A DNA stretch of 64,000 nucleotides from CAVSUZ01 sp963791885 (GCA_963791885.1 CAWBUL010000005.1:62001-126000); one strand, 5' to 3'. Shown: positions 42,970 through 53,025, counted from the stretch's first letter. Notes: generated from the letters alone by a model not told the origin. Numbers and translations are program-made.

Positions 42970-44653
42970 TCAGTCCGACACCGGGGCCTTCGTGCTTAGT
43001 TCCTCGATGTGGCGATCGATGCCCCTTCGCACCTGATCGATCGTGAAGCTCGCGGGCGCCTGACTCGGCGGATATTCGACAAAGGTTTGCAAAAAGGCTG
43101 CGGCCTTGAGGTTCAGCCATCCCATCAGATACGCGTTCTTGACCCGCCAGTCGTCATACTGGTCCGAAACAACGTCCGCGCGTTCGTACGGGTCCATTCG
43201 CAAGTTGAATATCTTCGGAATACGATAGGCGGTGAGCGGTTCGTACCATACCGGAAAGCCACCAGGCTTCTTCTGCTCCTCGAACACAGCTTTCCAGTTG
43301 CCGTGACGAAAACCCACGAGGTCACCGTCGTCGTCGAAATACGCGAACTCGGTTCGCGCTCCCGTCTTGTCCTTCCCGGTCAGAAAATCAAGCTGGTTAT
43401 AACCATCGAGATGCACCTTGAAGGCCGTACCGCTTATATTGGTTCCCTTCAGCAGCCGATCCTTGATCGTGTCGTCGCCCGCCGCCGCGAGGAGCGTCGG
43501 AAACCAGTCAAGCCCCGAGAAGACTTCGGTCGAGACTTCGCCGGCCTTGATATGCCCCGGCCAACGTACTATCGCCGGCATGCGGAACGCGCCTTCCCAA
43601 TTCGTATCCTTCTCACTACGGAACGGCGTGGTCGCCGCGTCCGGCCAGGAGAATTGATTGGGTCCATTGTCAGTCGTGTAGATGACAATCGTGTTGTCGG
43701 TGATGCCGAAATCGTCAAGCGCCTTGAGCAGCTTGCCCACATCGCCATCATGCTCGATCATGCCATCGGCGTATTCGTTACCGGGCATACCGCTTTGGCC
43801 GCGCATTGACGCGCGCACATGGGTGAAGACGTGCATGCGCGTCGTATTCATCCATACAAAGAGCGGCTTCTTGGCCTGAACCTGGCGCCCCATATAGTCG
43901 ATCGCTGCTGCCGTGGTTTCGTCGTCGATCGTTTCCATCCGCTTGCGATCGAGCGGGCCGGTGTCTTCGATCGTCTGCTTGCCGATGCGTCCCCAGTGCG
44001 GCTGCACGGTTGGATCATCCACGTCAGTCGCTTTCGTGCGCAGCACGCCGCGCGTCGAGTTGTTGGCAACGTACTCCTTGTCATCGGCAGGCCAGTAGGG
44101 GCGCTCGGGCTCTTCCTCAGCGTTCAAATGGTACAGGTTCCCAAAGAACTCGTCGAAACCATGTACCGTCGGAAGGAATTCGTTGCGGTCGCCAAGATGA
44201 TTTTTGCCGTAGCCCAAAGGTTTCAACGCCTGGGCCATTGTGACATCGCGGGCCTGTAGGCCGATCGGGGCTCCTGGAATGCCGACTTTGGACAGCCCCG
44301 TGCGCTTCGGCCTTTGCCCAGTGATGAAGGACGACCTGCCTGCCGTACAGCTATTTTCGGCATAGTAGTCGGTGAACATCATGCCTTCCCGAGCAATCCG
44401 ATCGATGTTCGGCGTTTTGTAGCCGACGACACCGAACGCATAAGCACTGATGTTGGTCTGGCCGATGTCGTCTCCCATGATGACGAGAATATTGGGCTTT
44501 TCGCCGCCTGCTCCAGCCTGGGTTACCGGTTGAGTTTGATCGGTTCCCTGGGCGCGCGCCCGGGATCAAGCCGGTCGCGGCAATGACAGATGTCCCGCCA
44601 AGCAGCATTGCGCGGCGATCCAGCCGAACCGGCCGCCGATTGTCAGTCGCCAT
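42970..44653 (-). pseudogene. Arylsulfatase, frameshifted in the signal peptide
   Basis: The start at 44653 has GGAGGGGAG upstream and opens with a Tat-like signal (RLDRRAMLLGGTSVIAATGL). At about 44560 a GC dinucleotide run (GGCGCGCGCCC) changes frame; the mature protein continues as PNILVIMGDDIGQTNISAYA. The formylglycine motif is CTAGR in AENSCTAGRSSFITGQRP, and GKNHLGDRNEFLPTVHGFDE holds the active-site Lys and His. The 502-residue body is otherwise complete. About five residues usually found between LGY and GKNHLG are missing. Without the signal the enzyme would stay cytoplasmic, if made at all. Confidence 0.82.
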
Positions 44654-44689
44654 GATTATTCTCCCCTCCAATGCCGCTGCCTGCCGCCG

Positions 44690-44729
44690 GAGGTCGAATT
44701 ATCGGAGGCGTGAATCACCGTCTCAATCA
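44690..44729. repeat. Intergenic dispersed repeat, copy 2
   Basis: Matches 5580-5620 (shared GGCGTGAATC-CCGTCTCAA core). It lies in the 296-base gap between the arylsulfatase start and the monooxygenase end. The rest of that gap shows no gene that I can support. Confidence 0.6.
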
Positions 44730-44949
44730 ACGATCGCCGTTGGACAAACAATATCAGCCATTCCGCTTCTGGCCAGCACTGGACCTGATGATTGACCGCT
44801 TGGGTGCTCCGTTCGGGGCTACCAGAAGGACCGATCCAAATCCGTCTGCAAGATGATGCACCGAAGGCCGGGTTTCGTAACAGCGTCAAAAACAAGATCG
44901 CGCGAGGCGGACACGTCAGAGCGCCTGAATTTCATTCTCCAACAGGACG

Positions 44950-46440
44950 TCAGGAACGCGCAATCAGATAAGTTTCCAAATGCGCGTGCAGCGCTGCCAC
45001 GTTCGGCTCGTGCATCGGCGCCGCGCGGAATCCGATGAACCCATCCGGCCGCACCAGGATCGCGCCCCCTTCGGGAACACCGCACTCCACAGCGTCGAAT
45101 TCCGATTCCGCACCATCAACGACGGAAACGTGGTCCCCCCAGCGAGCAGAAAAATCCGCCAAACCGGAAGACCCACCGAACACAATCAAATGGTGACTTT
45201 CTCCGCCGATCCGCTGCCGTCCGGGGAAGCGTTCGCCCGCTGCCAGAACCCCGCCCGACTCTCCGGCCTCACCAACCAGCGGACTACCCGCGTAGGACAC
45301 GTCCAGCATGAAGCGCTTGCGCAACGCGGCCAGGCGCTGCGCCGTGTCGCGCTGCGGTATCGTCGGCGCGCCGGCCTCCTCGCAAATGGCAATCAGCTTC
45401 ATCACCAGCCGGTGCGTCTCGTCCGAAACGTCCAGGACGTGCCGATCCGCCAGCCCGCGCTCGATCGCATAGCTTCCCAGCAGCGAGGGCTTGGCTTTCC
45501 CCCGCGCCACCAGCGCCAGTTTCCATCCGATATCCGCGGCATCCATCAGCGCCGCATTGAGACCTTCGCCCCCCATCGGGCTGGACAGATGGCCCGCATC
45601 GCCGAGCAGAAACCGCCGCCCGTCGCTCAGGCGGTCGGCCATGCGCCGATGCATCCGGAAGTGCGACACCCAGCGCAGATCGTGCAGCCCGGCGATTTCC
45701 CCAATCCGCGCATCGACCAGCGCCGCCAACGTCCGCTCGTCCGGACGCTCGGTCGGGTCGTCTTCGTCGCAGTTGACGAAGATGAGCCAGCGATCCTCCG
45801 GCAGAGGCGAAAACAGTACGAACCCGCCGGGACCGACGATGACCCGGCCGTGGTCACCCGGCGGCGCCAGCGTAACCCTGACATCGGCAACGAAATAGGA
45901 ATGGGCATAGGTCTCGCCGCCCAAATGTTGATGCATCGAATGGCGTGTCACGTCGTGCCCGCCGCCGGTACCCAGGACATAGCCCGTGTCGATCGTCTCG
46001 GTCCGCCCGTTGCGCTGCATCGTGACGCGTAAACCAGCCGGCGCGTCCTCAATCGCCGTCACCTCGGTGCCGAACTCCACCGCGACGCCGTGCGCCGCCA
46101 GATGCGCGCGGAAGATCGACTCGGTGAGCCATTGCGGCTGGCAGCACTGAAAGTCATAGGCGCATCCGGTGCCGCCAAAGTCATCGCGGGCGAGTTCCCG
46201 TAATCCGGGACCCAGAAGCTGCGCGTGGCGAACATGCACCCCATCGCGCAGGAAGGGATCGAGCACCCCGGCGCGGCCCAGAACCTCCAGCACTGCGGGC
46301 TGCAACACGGTGCCCCGCGCCTCGTGATGCGGCGCCTCCCGGCGCTCCAGGATGCGCGGCCTAACGCCGTGGCGCAGAAGTTCGCAGGCGGCAAACAGTC
46401 CGGCCGGACCGGCGCCGGCGATCAGGACAGGCTCAGTCAT
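44950..46440 (-). CDS. FAD-dependent aromatic hydroxylase-like monooxygenase
   Basis: A 496-residue flavoprotein monooxygenase (UbiH/MhpA class). PVLIAGAGPAGLFAACELLR at the N-terminus is the FAD-binding Rossmann motif. RFLLGDAGHLSSPMGGEGLN AALMD-type motif (GDAGH then GGEGLNAALMDA) binds the FAD ribityl chain. The C-terminal thioredoxin-like domain ends LVRPDGFIGFRA. Members hydroxylate phenols or polyketides using NAD(P)H. The ATG at 46440 is chosen because it directly precedes the Rossmann fold; the frame is open to 46512. Confidence 0.88.
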   Translation of the reverse strand: MTEPVLIAGAGPAGLFAACELLRHGVRPRILERREAPHHEARGTVLQPAVLEVLGRAGVLDPFLRDGVHVRHAQLLGPGLRELARDDFGGTGCAYDFQCCQPQWLTESIFRAHLAAHGVAVEFGTEVTAIEDAPAGLRVTMQRNGRTETIDTGYVLGTGGGHDVTRHSMHQHLGGETYAHSYFVADVRVTLAPPGDHGRVIVGPGGFVLFSPLPEDRWLIFVNCDEDDPTERPDERTLAALVDARIGEIAGLHDLRWVSHFRMHRRMADRLSDGRRFLLGDAGHLSSPMGGEGLNAALMDAADIGWKLALVARGKAKPSLLGSYAIERGLADRHVLDVSDETHRLVMKLIAICEEAGAPTIPQRDTAQRLAALRKRFMLDVSYAGSPLVGEAGESGGVLAAGERFPGRQRIGGESHHLIVFGGSSGLADFSARWGDHVSVVDGAESEFDAVECGVPEGGAILVRPDGFIGFRAAPMHEPNVAALHAHLETYLIARS

Positions 46441-46569
46441 CACAGCCACGGAACATACCAGCGTGGTTACGAGGCTGGAAGATGCTTGAAAAGTCACTAC
46501 CACTAACACCATACGAGCATCATGGACGCCCGCGCCCGACCCACGCCCCTTATATCCTCGACCCGGATC

Positions 46570-46775
46570 GTCTCACCTGACGATCCCAAAGACTCGAAAA
46601 CACAAAATTGAGACAATGGCGAGACTCGCTATGGTTCGCCCGCCGGCGCTTCCATCTCATCGCACGAGCTGGAATCCCACAAACAGAAAACTGAGACGTC
46701 TGCGAGACAGACGGGACCGCCCCCGTCGTCCGTCTCGTCCCATGGACCAAAACCTCATGCTCCGGAAACTGAGAC
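46570..46775 (-). repeat. Cluster of three 44-45 nt palindromic repeats (GTCTCA...TGAGAC)
   Basis: Units at 46570-46614, 46654-46697 and 46732-46775 are each 44-45 bases and, read on the minus strand, begin GTCTCA and end TGAGAC or one-base variants of these. The first, on the minus strand, is very close to unit 57126-57169. They fill the 381-base gap between fabH and the monooxygenase, in which no gene is visible. Confidence 0.75.
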
Positions 46776-46821
46776 TCTCCCGAGACAACCTTAACGTCCG
46801 GCACGCCTCGGCATGCCCGCG

Positions 46822-47794
46822 CTACATCCGGACCAGCGCTGATCCCCAGGTCAATCCGCCTCCCAGCGCCTCCATCAGCACCAGGTCGCCGCGCCGGATG
46901 CGCCCGTCCTGAACCGCCTCGGCCAACGCCAACGGTACCGAGGCAGCCGAGGTGTTCGCATGCCGGTCCACCGTCACCACCACGCGGTCCGACGGCAGGC
47001 CCAACCGCTTGCCCATGGCATCGATGATCCGCAGGTTGGCCTGATGCGGCACCAGCCAGTCCACGTCCCGCCGCGACAGCCCGTTCGCCGCCAACGCCTC
47101 ATCGACCGCCTCGGCCAGCCGGATCACGGCGTGGCGAAACACCTCGCGGCCATTCATCACCAGCGTGCCAGGCCGGTCCGGCTGCCCGACGGCGCCGTCT
47201 ACATACAGGATGTCCCCCAGCGTGCCCTGCGCGTGCAGATGAGTGGACAGGATTTCCGCGGTCGATCGAGCCGCTGCCTTCCCCCTTGTACAGGAACACC
47301 GCGCCTGCTCCGTCGCCGAACAGCACGCAGGTGCCGCGATCCTGCCAGTTCAGGATACGGGAATACACTTCGCTGCCGATCACCAGCACGCCATGCGCCT
47401 GCCCGGCACGGATCATCCCGTCTGCAACCGACAAGGCATAGATAAAGCCGGCGCACGCCGCGGACAGATCGAAGCCGAAGCCCCGCGTTACGCCCAGCGC
47501 GGCCTGCACCCGCAGCGCCGTCGCCGGGAAGGCCTGGTCGGGGGTGCTGGTCGCCAGGATTATGGCATCCACGTCGGAGGCCGCGGCCCCGGCATCGCGC
47601 AGCGCGGCCGCCGCCGCGCTCGTGCCCATGAACGCGCATGTCTCCTTGGCATTCGCCACGTGTCTCTGGCCGATGCCGGTGCGTTCGCGGATCCACGCGT
47701 CGGAGGTGTCGATCCGGGCAGCAAGTTCGTCGTTTGTAACAACGCGCTCCGGCAGGTACGCGCCGACGCCGGCCAGAACGGACCGCACCGGCAT
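46822..47794 (-). pseudogene. fabH: Beta-ketoacyl-ACP synthase III, apparently frameshifted
   Basis: FabH starts fatty acid synthesis by condensing acetyl-CoA with malonyl-ACP. The first frame (from 47794) contains LAGVGAYLPERVVTNDELAA and the active-site cysteine in LSAACAGFIYALSVADG. After GSGSIDRG the frame changes at about 47260 (GGAAATCC, one base too many or two too few), and GREVFRHAVIRLAEAV, the His in DWLVPHQANLRI and the Asn in DRHANTSAASVPLALAE continue in the second. All catalytic residues are present across both frames. It follows plsX by TG overlap as usual. Assembly error or a second fabH elsewhere are both possible. Confidence 0.85.
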
Positions 47795-48858
47795 CAGCGG
47801 GCGGTTGCCAGCCGGGGACTGTCGTCCGAGGCTTGTGCCTCAGAGGCGGTCATGACCTGCGCCAGCCCCTGGCGGATCCGGTCATTGAACCGATGCACGA
47901 CCATATCCATAGCGACGTCGATCGCATGGGCGAAACCCTGCGCGTCCGTCCCGCCATGCGATTTCACTACCACGCCGTTCAGTCCTAGCATCACAGCACC
48001 GTTGTATCGGCGCGGATCGAGCCATTCCCGTAACCGATTCAGCGCCGGGCGCGCCAGCAAATACGCCAGGCGCGCCGACCAGGAGGAGCGGAACACGAGG
48101 CGCAACAGGTCCCCGACCAGCCGAAGCGCGCCTTCACCCGTCTTCAGGGCGACATTGCCGGTGAAGCCGTCCGTCACGATCACGTCCGTCGTTCCGGCAG
48201 CGATGTCGTGCCCCTCTACGAAACCATGGAACTGCTTGGCGAGCGGACTCCGTCGCAGGACGTCCGCCGCCTCGCGAATGCGATCGTCACCCTTCTGCTC
48301 CTCGGAGCCGACATTCAGCAGCCCGATCGTGGGTGAGGTCAGGCCGAGGACGGTGCGGGCAAAGACCTCGCCCATCACCGCGAATTCCAACAGGTTGCGG
48401 GCATCGCAGGTCAGGTTGGCGCCGAGATCGAGCAGCACCACGTCGCCCCGCGCCGAGGGCCCAATGGCGGCCATCGCTGGACGGTCGATCCCGGGCAGCG
48501 TTTTGATGACGATCTTCGCCAGCGCAAGCAAGGCGCCGGTATTGCCAGCCGAGACGACCCCGGCGGCCTCCTTCGCGGCGACGGCGTCGATGGCCAGCCG
48601 CATGGAGGCGCCGCGCACGCGCAGGGCGGCCGTCGGCTTCATGTCATTGCCGATGACCTCGGGTGCATGCCGGATGGTGCACACGGCACTCGCCCGCTTG
48701 CGCCGCCGCAGCAGGGGCGCAATGCGTGCTTCATCGCCGACCAGCAGGAAGCGCGCCTCGGGGTGGCGTTCAGCGGCTAGCTCAATACCGGCGATGACCA
48801 TCTCGGGCGCGCGGTCCCCGCCCATCGCATCCACCGCCAGGGTGAAATGCTCCGCCAT
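47794..48858 (-). CDS. plsX: Phosphate acyltransferase PlsX
   Basis: A 354-residue enzyme that makes acyl-phosphate from acyl-ACP for phospholipid synthesis. The N-terminus LAVDAMGGDRAPEMVIAGIE is the family signature. GNTGALLALAKIVIKTLPGI, LLDLGANLTCDARNLLEFAV and VIVTDGFTGNVALKTGEGAL are further conserved blocks. It lies between rpmF and fabH, the standard rpmF-plsX-fabH order. Confidence 0.95.
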   Translation of the reverse strand: MAEHFTLAVDAMGGDRAPEMVIAGIELAAERHPEARFLLVGDEARIAPLLRRRKRASAVCTIRHAPEVIGNDMKPTAALRVRGASMRLAIDAVAAKEAAGVVSAGNTGALLALAKIVIKTLPGIDRPAMAAIGPSARGDVVLLDLGANLTCDARNLLEFAVMGEVFARTVLGLTSPTIGLLNVGSEEQKGDDRIREAADVLRRSPLAKQFHGFVEGHDIAAGTTDVIVTDGFTGNVALKTGEGALRLVGDLLRLVFRSSWSARLAYLLARPALNRLREWLDPRRYNGAVMLGLNGVVVKSHGGTDAQGFAHAIDVAMDMVVHRFNDRIRQGLAQVMTASEAQASDDSPRLATAR

Positions 48859-48874
48859 GGACCCGGGTCGGGAC

Positions 48875-49078
48875 TCAGGCCCGAACCGCGCCCTTCAGGG
48901 CCTTCCCCGCGGCGACAACCTCGCGTCCGTCATAATAGCCGCAATGGCTGCAGACGTGATGTGGTCGCTTCAGTTCACCGCAGTTGGGGCATTCCGCGTG
49001 GGCTTCCGGGCCCAGAGCCTCATGGCTTCGGCGCATGCCGCGCCGCGACGGCGTCGTTTTTCTCTTCGGTACGGCCAT
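48875..49078 (-). CDS. rpmF: 50S ribosomal protein L32
   Basis: A 67-residue protein: MAVPKRKTTPSRRGMRRSHE at the N-terminus, then two zinc-type pairs, CPNC and CSHC, spaced as in L32. It is the first gene of the rpmF-plsX-fabH operon. The YceD/DUF177 gene that often precedes rpmF is not seen. Confidence 0.96.
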   Translation of the reverse strand: MAVPKRKTTPSRRGMRRSHEALGPEAHAECPNCGELKRPHHVCSHCGYYDGREVVAAGKALKGAVRA

Positions 49079-49262
49079 GAGACCAGTCTCTCCGGTAGGA
49101 TGAGGGCGCCCAGCGGGTCGCGCGACAGGGCTGCCTGTTTGCGCAGCAGTAAGTCGCGCCGTCTAGCAGAGGGGCTCCGGGGTCGCAAGGACACCAGGCT
49201 GCTCTATCTTGCGGCAAGGAGAAGCCGTGGTAGCGTTGGCCTGATCTCGCGCGGAGTGAGCG

Positions 49263-50430
49263 ATGGGCACTGGGCCGTCTAAGAGCCCGGCAGCGGTGGG
49301 TGCCGATCTCGAGCTTCGCGACATCCGCAAAAGCTTTGGGGGCGTCCTCGTCGTTGACGATGTTTCCCTGGCGGTTGCTCCGGGAGAGCTGATTTCCATC
49401 CTGGGGCCGTCTGGGTGCGGCAAGACCACGACGCTTCGCATCATCGCCGGATTCGTCGAACCGGATGCGGGGTGCGTTCTGCTGCAGAATTCCGACGTGA
49501 CGCGCGTTCCGCCTGTACAAGCGCGACGTCGGCATGCTGTTTCAAAGCTATGCGCTGTTTCCGCATCTGACGGTGGTGGACAATGTCGGGTTCGGGCTGA
49601 AGATGCGGGGCATAGGGAGGCGCGAACGGCGTCGTCAGGCGCAAGAGGCGCTGGAGCAGGTGCGGCTTGGCAAGTTCGCCGAACGCGATCCGCGGCAGTT
49701 GAGTGGCGGTCAGCAGCAGCGCGTGGCGCTGGCGCGGGCCATCGTCATTCACCCGTCGGTGCTGCTTCTGGATGAACCGCTGAGCAATCTGGATGCGCGG
49801 CTGCGGCAGGACCTGCGCGGGCAGATTCGGGAGCTGCAGCAGCGGCTGGCGATCACCACGGTTTTCGTAACGCACGATCAGGAGGAGGCGCTGACGATTT
49901 CCGACCGAATCGTGGTGATGAATCACGGACGAATCGAGCAGGTTGGACGCCCCGCGGAGATCTATCGTTCACCGAAGACGATGTTCGTGACGGAGTTCAT
50001 CGGCGAGGCGAATATCATTGCCGGTCATCTGGAACCCTCCGATGGCGGAGAGATGTCGTTCACTGCGGATAGAGGGATCGGGACAGTGGTGGTGGCGGCG
50101 CGGGAGTGCCGCGCCAGACGTGCCGCGGCGATCAGCCTGCGTCCCGAAGCGCTGCGGTTGTTTCACCCTGACGATCCGAGGGCATTGAATTATGCGAACC
50201 GCTTTCCGGGCACGGTGACCGCGGCGACGTTTCTTGGGGCGGCATCGGTGTTTCGTGTGATAGCTTCGTCAAGTTTGAATTTAAGAGTCATGCAGGCAAA
50301 TCGCGGAGATGGCGACGAGTTCGCCGACTTCGTGCCTGAGTTGAACCAGCCGGTCGTCGTTGCTTGGAAGCCCGAGTGGTGTAACGTGCTGGAAGCGAGC
50401 GATGAGCGACGGGAGTGTGGAGCACAATGA
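49263..50430 (+). pseudogene. Spermidine/putrescine-type ABC transporter ATP-binding protein, frameshifted
   Basis: A PotA-like ATPase. The first frame has LELRDIRKSFGGVLVVDDVS and Walker A SILGPSGCGKTTTLR. At about 49515 (CCTGTACAAG) the frame shifts by one base; the expected YKRDVGMLFQSYALFPHLTV (Q-loop) then continues in the frame of 49534-50430. That part has the signature LSGGQQQRVALARAI, Walker B LLLDEPLSNLD, the His switch VFVTHDQEEAL and a C-terminal TOBE domain. The stop overlaps the DUF3830 gene (ATGA). The rest of the operon is intact, so the lesion may be an assembly error. Confidence 0.85.
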
Positions 50431-50822
50431 GCGGACGGCAGTTGATTGTAACGCTTGGCGGCGTGGAAGGCATTGCCGATCTGTTCGAAGCGAAGGCGCC
50501 GAAGACCTGCGAGGCAGTGTGGAACGCCCTGCCGCTGTCGGAGACGATCAACCACGCGAATTTCTCGGGCGAGGAAGTCTCCTTCCCGACGTTCGGGCTG
50601 ATGTGGGAGCGAGAGAATCAGCTCTACGAAAACGAGCCGGGAGACCTGGGCTATTTCGTGCAGGGGCCGGCGATCTGCATCTACTATGGCGCGTTGCGGG
50701 TGATCAGCCCGGGGAATGTGTTCGGCCGCATCGTGAGCAACCTGCCGGCGATCCAGCAGATGGCCAGACGATCATGGAGGGAACCGGGTATAACGGCGAC
50801 GCTGCGGCGGAAGGAGTCCTGA
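50427..50822 (+). CDS. DUF3830 family protein
   Basis: A 131-residue protein: GVEGIADLFEAKAPKTCEAV, NHANFSGEEVSFPTFGL and DLGYFVQGPAICIYYG match DUF3830, a cyclophilin-like fold of unknown function. The ATG overlaps the ATPase stop. Its position inside an ABC transporter operon suggests a role linked to uptake or use of the transported compound, but no activity can be assigned. Confidence 0.8.
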   Translation: MSGRQLIVTLGGVEGIADLFEAKAPKTCEAVWNALPLSETINHANFSGEEVSFPTFGLMWERENQLYENEPGDLGYFVQGPAICIYYGALRVISPGNVFGRIVSNLPAIQQMARRSWREPGITATLRRKES

Positions 50823-50824
50823 GC

Positions 50825-51340
50825 ATGGCTTCCGCAGATGTCTCGCTGGAAGGGCTTCTGAACAAGATCAACAGGGCCACGCTGACGCTCCACGAGGGCA
50901 AGGCGGAGGATGTGTCCCGGGTTTCTAGGCTGCTCGGTGCGATGGGGCAGTCCTTCACGCCGACGATCTTCGCGTTTCAGCAAGCGAGCAGCGCGCGCGA
51001 CGGCGTGGCGTTCGTTGCCGCCCTGGCAGAGAAATACGGCGCGGAGTCCTGGCTGCGGACCGTGGCCGCGGAGCAATTCCGGCGTCCGGTGAACACGTTC
51101 AAGACGCGCTATGCGATGCATGATACTGCGGCGCTTCATGAGGAAGCCGCCGCATTGGTGGCGTCGCTGAACGGCGAACAGATGCTCGGTCTGGCACGTG
51201 CGCTGATCGTCTACTATGCCTTCCTGCTGCGCCGGATTCGCGATCTGCTTCCATTCTACGAGTTGTCGGTGGCGTTCGAGGGGCAGAAGATCATCGCAGA
51301 GCGTGTCGCGCTGTCACCGACGGGAAAAGGGGTCGATTAA
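50825..51340 (+). CDS. Hypothetical protein in the ABC transporter operon
   Basis: A 171-residue, largely alpha-helical soluble protein (LLNKINRATLTLHEGKAEDV, HEEAAALVASLNGEQMLGLA) without recognisable family motifs. It starts two bases after the DUF3830 stop and is followed by a permease gene 22 bases later, so it is part of the operon. The helix-rich C-terminal half contains a hydrophobic stretch (ALIVYYAFLLRRIRDLLPF) that could be buried or membrane-associated. Confidence 0.65.
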   Translation: MASADVSLEGLLNKINRATLTLHEGKAEDVSRVSRLLGAMGQSFTPTIFAFQQASSARDGVAFVAALAEKYGAESWLRTVAAEQFRRPVNTFKTRYAMHDTAALHEEAAALVASLNGEQMLGLARALIVYYAFLLRRIRDLLPFYELSVAFEGQKIIAERVALSPTGKGVD

Positions 51341-51362
51341 GACGTCGCGTCGGAACGACGCC

Positions 51363-52202
51363 ATGGCGAAGGACGTATTGGGAATTCGCTGGGGCTTTAC
51401 GGCCATTCCCGGATTGCTGCTGCTGACAGGCGGCTTCCTGATCCCGCTGGGGATGCTCGGCGTCTTCAGCGTGCTGCACGACGCAAGTCTGGGGCGTGTG
51501 ACTGGGCCGGTGACGCTGCACAATTACCGCGCGATTGTAACCGATCCGTTCTATCTCCGGGTGCTGGGACGAACGCTCGGACTGGGAGCGATGGTCACGT
51601 TCTTCTGCGCCTGCCTGGCCTATCCGCTGGCCTATTTCCTTGCGCACACGCAGACGCGGTGGCGTGGCATTCTTACATTCATGATGATCATGCCGTTGAT
51701 GATCAGCAGCGTGATCAGAAACATCGGATGGCTGCCGATCCTTGGGGATCACGGCGCAATCAATTTTGTGCTCATGAAAGCCGGGCTTCCAGGACCGCTG
51801 GTGTTGATGAACAACATGACCGGCATCGTGATCGCGCTGGTGCACGCGCTGCTGCCCTTCATGACGCTGATGCTGGTCACGGTGATGCAGTCGATCCGGC
51901 CGGAAGTGGAAGAAGCGGCGCAGACGCTCGGTGCGTCGCCGTGGCGGTGCTTCTGGGAGGTGGTATTCCCGCTAAGCCGCAGCGGCCTCGCGGCAGGAAG
52001 TGCGCTGGTGTTCTCGCTCGCGGTGAGTTCCTACACAACGCCGATGATCCTGGGCGGCGGGAAGGTGTTGGTGATGTCCACCTTCATTGCCCAGCAGATT
52101 CAGAGCGTGCTGCACTACGCGTTCGGGTCAGCCTTCACTGTCGTGCTGTTTCTAATCGCCTTGGCACTGACGTCGGTGGCATCCAGGCGGCTTGAACCTT
52201 AA
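51363..52202 (+). CDS. ABC transporter permease (PotB type)
   Basis: A 279-residue inner-membrane permease with six predicted helices. The EAA loop is EEAAQTLGASPWRCFWEVVF, which contacts the ATPase. FMMIMPLMISSVIRNIGWLP is typical of spermidine/putrescine permeases. It overlaps the end of the second permease's frame and forms a heterodimer with it. Confidence 0.9.
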   Translation: MAKDVLGIRWGFTAIPGLLLLTGGFLIPLGMLGVFSVLHDASLGRVTGPVTLHNYRAIVTDPFYLRVLGRTLGLGAMVTFFCACLAYPLAYFLAHTQTRWRGILTFMMIMPLMISSVIRNIGWLPILGDHGAINFVLMKAGLPGPLVLMNNMTGIVIALVHALLPFMTLMLVTVMQSIRPEVEEAAQTLGASPWRCFWEVVFPLSRSGLAAGSALVFSLAVSSYTTPMILGGGKVLVMSTFIAQQIQSVLHYAFGSAFTVVLFLIALALTSVASRRLEP

Positions 52203-52206
52203 AGTC

Positions 52207-53013
52207 ATGAAAGTCCTGTTCCGCGCAGTCGTCGCGATGATCTATCTGTTTCTGCTGGCACCGCTGGTGTTCGTGGTCGTTTCATCCCTGGGGCGGCAGG
52301 CGATCCTGGCTTTTCCGCCTGACAGTATCAGTTTCGCTTGGTACGGTGAGATCTCGCCTCAACTGCTGGATTCGCTTTGGGTCAGTCTTCAGGCGGCAGC
52401 CGCGGTGACGGTGATTTCCAACGCTCTGGGCATCTGGATCGCGCTGGCGATCGCGCGAAGCCGCGGCGCTTTCCCACGCTTTCTGAGCACAATATCCATC
52501 GCTCCGTTATCGGTCCCGCATCTCGCCATCGGCATCGCACTTTATCAGACGACGATGCTGTTCTGGGACGCGACGGGGATCACGCTTGCCGGCAATTTCT
52601 GGGGTCTTGTTCTGGGGCAGAGCGTGATTGCGCTACCGTACGTTGTGCGGGGCGTGTTGGCCGGGCAAGCGCATCATCAGGCACAGGTGGAGGAGGCCGC
52701 GGTATCGCTTGGCGCGCGGCCGTGGCGAGCGTTGCTGGAGGTGACGATCCCGATGATCCGCCCCGGACTGATATCGGGGGCATTCCTCGCGTTCTTCGCG
52801 TCGTTCGACGACGTGCCAGTGGCGTTGTTCATGGGCGGCGGTCCGAACTCGACGACGTTTCCCCTGCAGGTGCTGGCTTCGCTTGAGTTCAGCCTGAAGC
52901 CGGATATCATGGCTTTATCCACTCTGATTATGATCGGGACGATTGTCATGTTGGTGGTGCTGGATCGCGCTTTGGGCCTGGAACGACTGCTGCATGGCCA
53001 GCCAGCGGGCTGA
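52207..53013 (+). CDS. ABC transporter permease (PotC type)
   Basis: A 268-residue inner-membrane permease with six helices. The EAA loop reads EEAAVSLGARPWRALLEVTI. LSTISIAPLSVPHLAIGIAL and FLAFFASFDDVPVALFMGGG match PotC-type permeases. The frame is open from a TTG at 52192; the ATG at 52207 is used here. Confidence 0.9.
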   Translation: MKVLFRAVVAMIYLFLLAPLVFVVVSSLGRQAILAFPPDSISFAWYGEISPQLLDSLWVSLQAAAAVTVISNALGIWIALAIARSRGAFPRFLSTISIAPLSVPHLAIGIALYQTTMLFWDATGITLAGNFWGLVLGQSVIALPYVVRGVLAGQAHHQAQVEEAAVSLGARPWRALLEVTIPMIRPGLISGAFLAFFASFDDVPVALFMGGGPNSTTFPLQVLASLEFSLKPDIMALSTLIMIGTIVMLVVLDRALGLERLLHGQPAG

Positions 53014-53025
53014 TTGGGGCAGAGG

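Noticed and set aside
47243..49282. Plus-strand open frame of 679 codons opposite fabH, plsX and rpmF
   Set aside because: It is a Ser/Arg-rich antisense shadow of three recognised genes.
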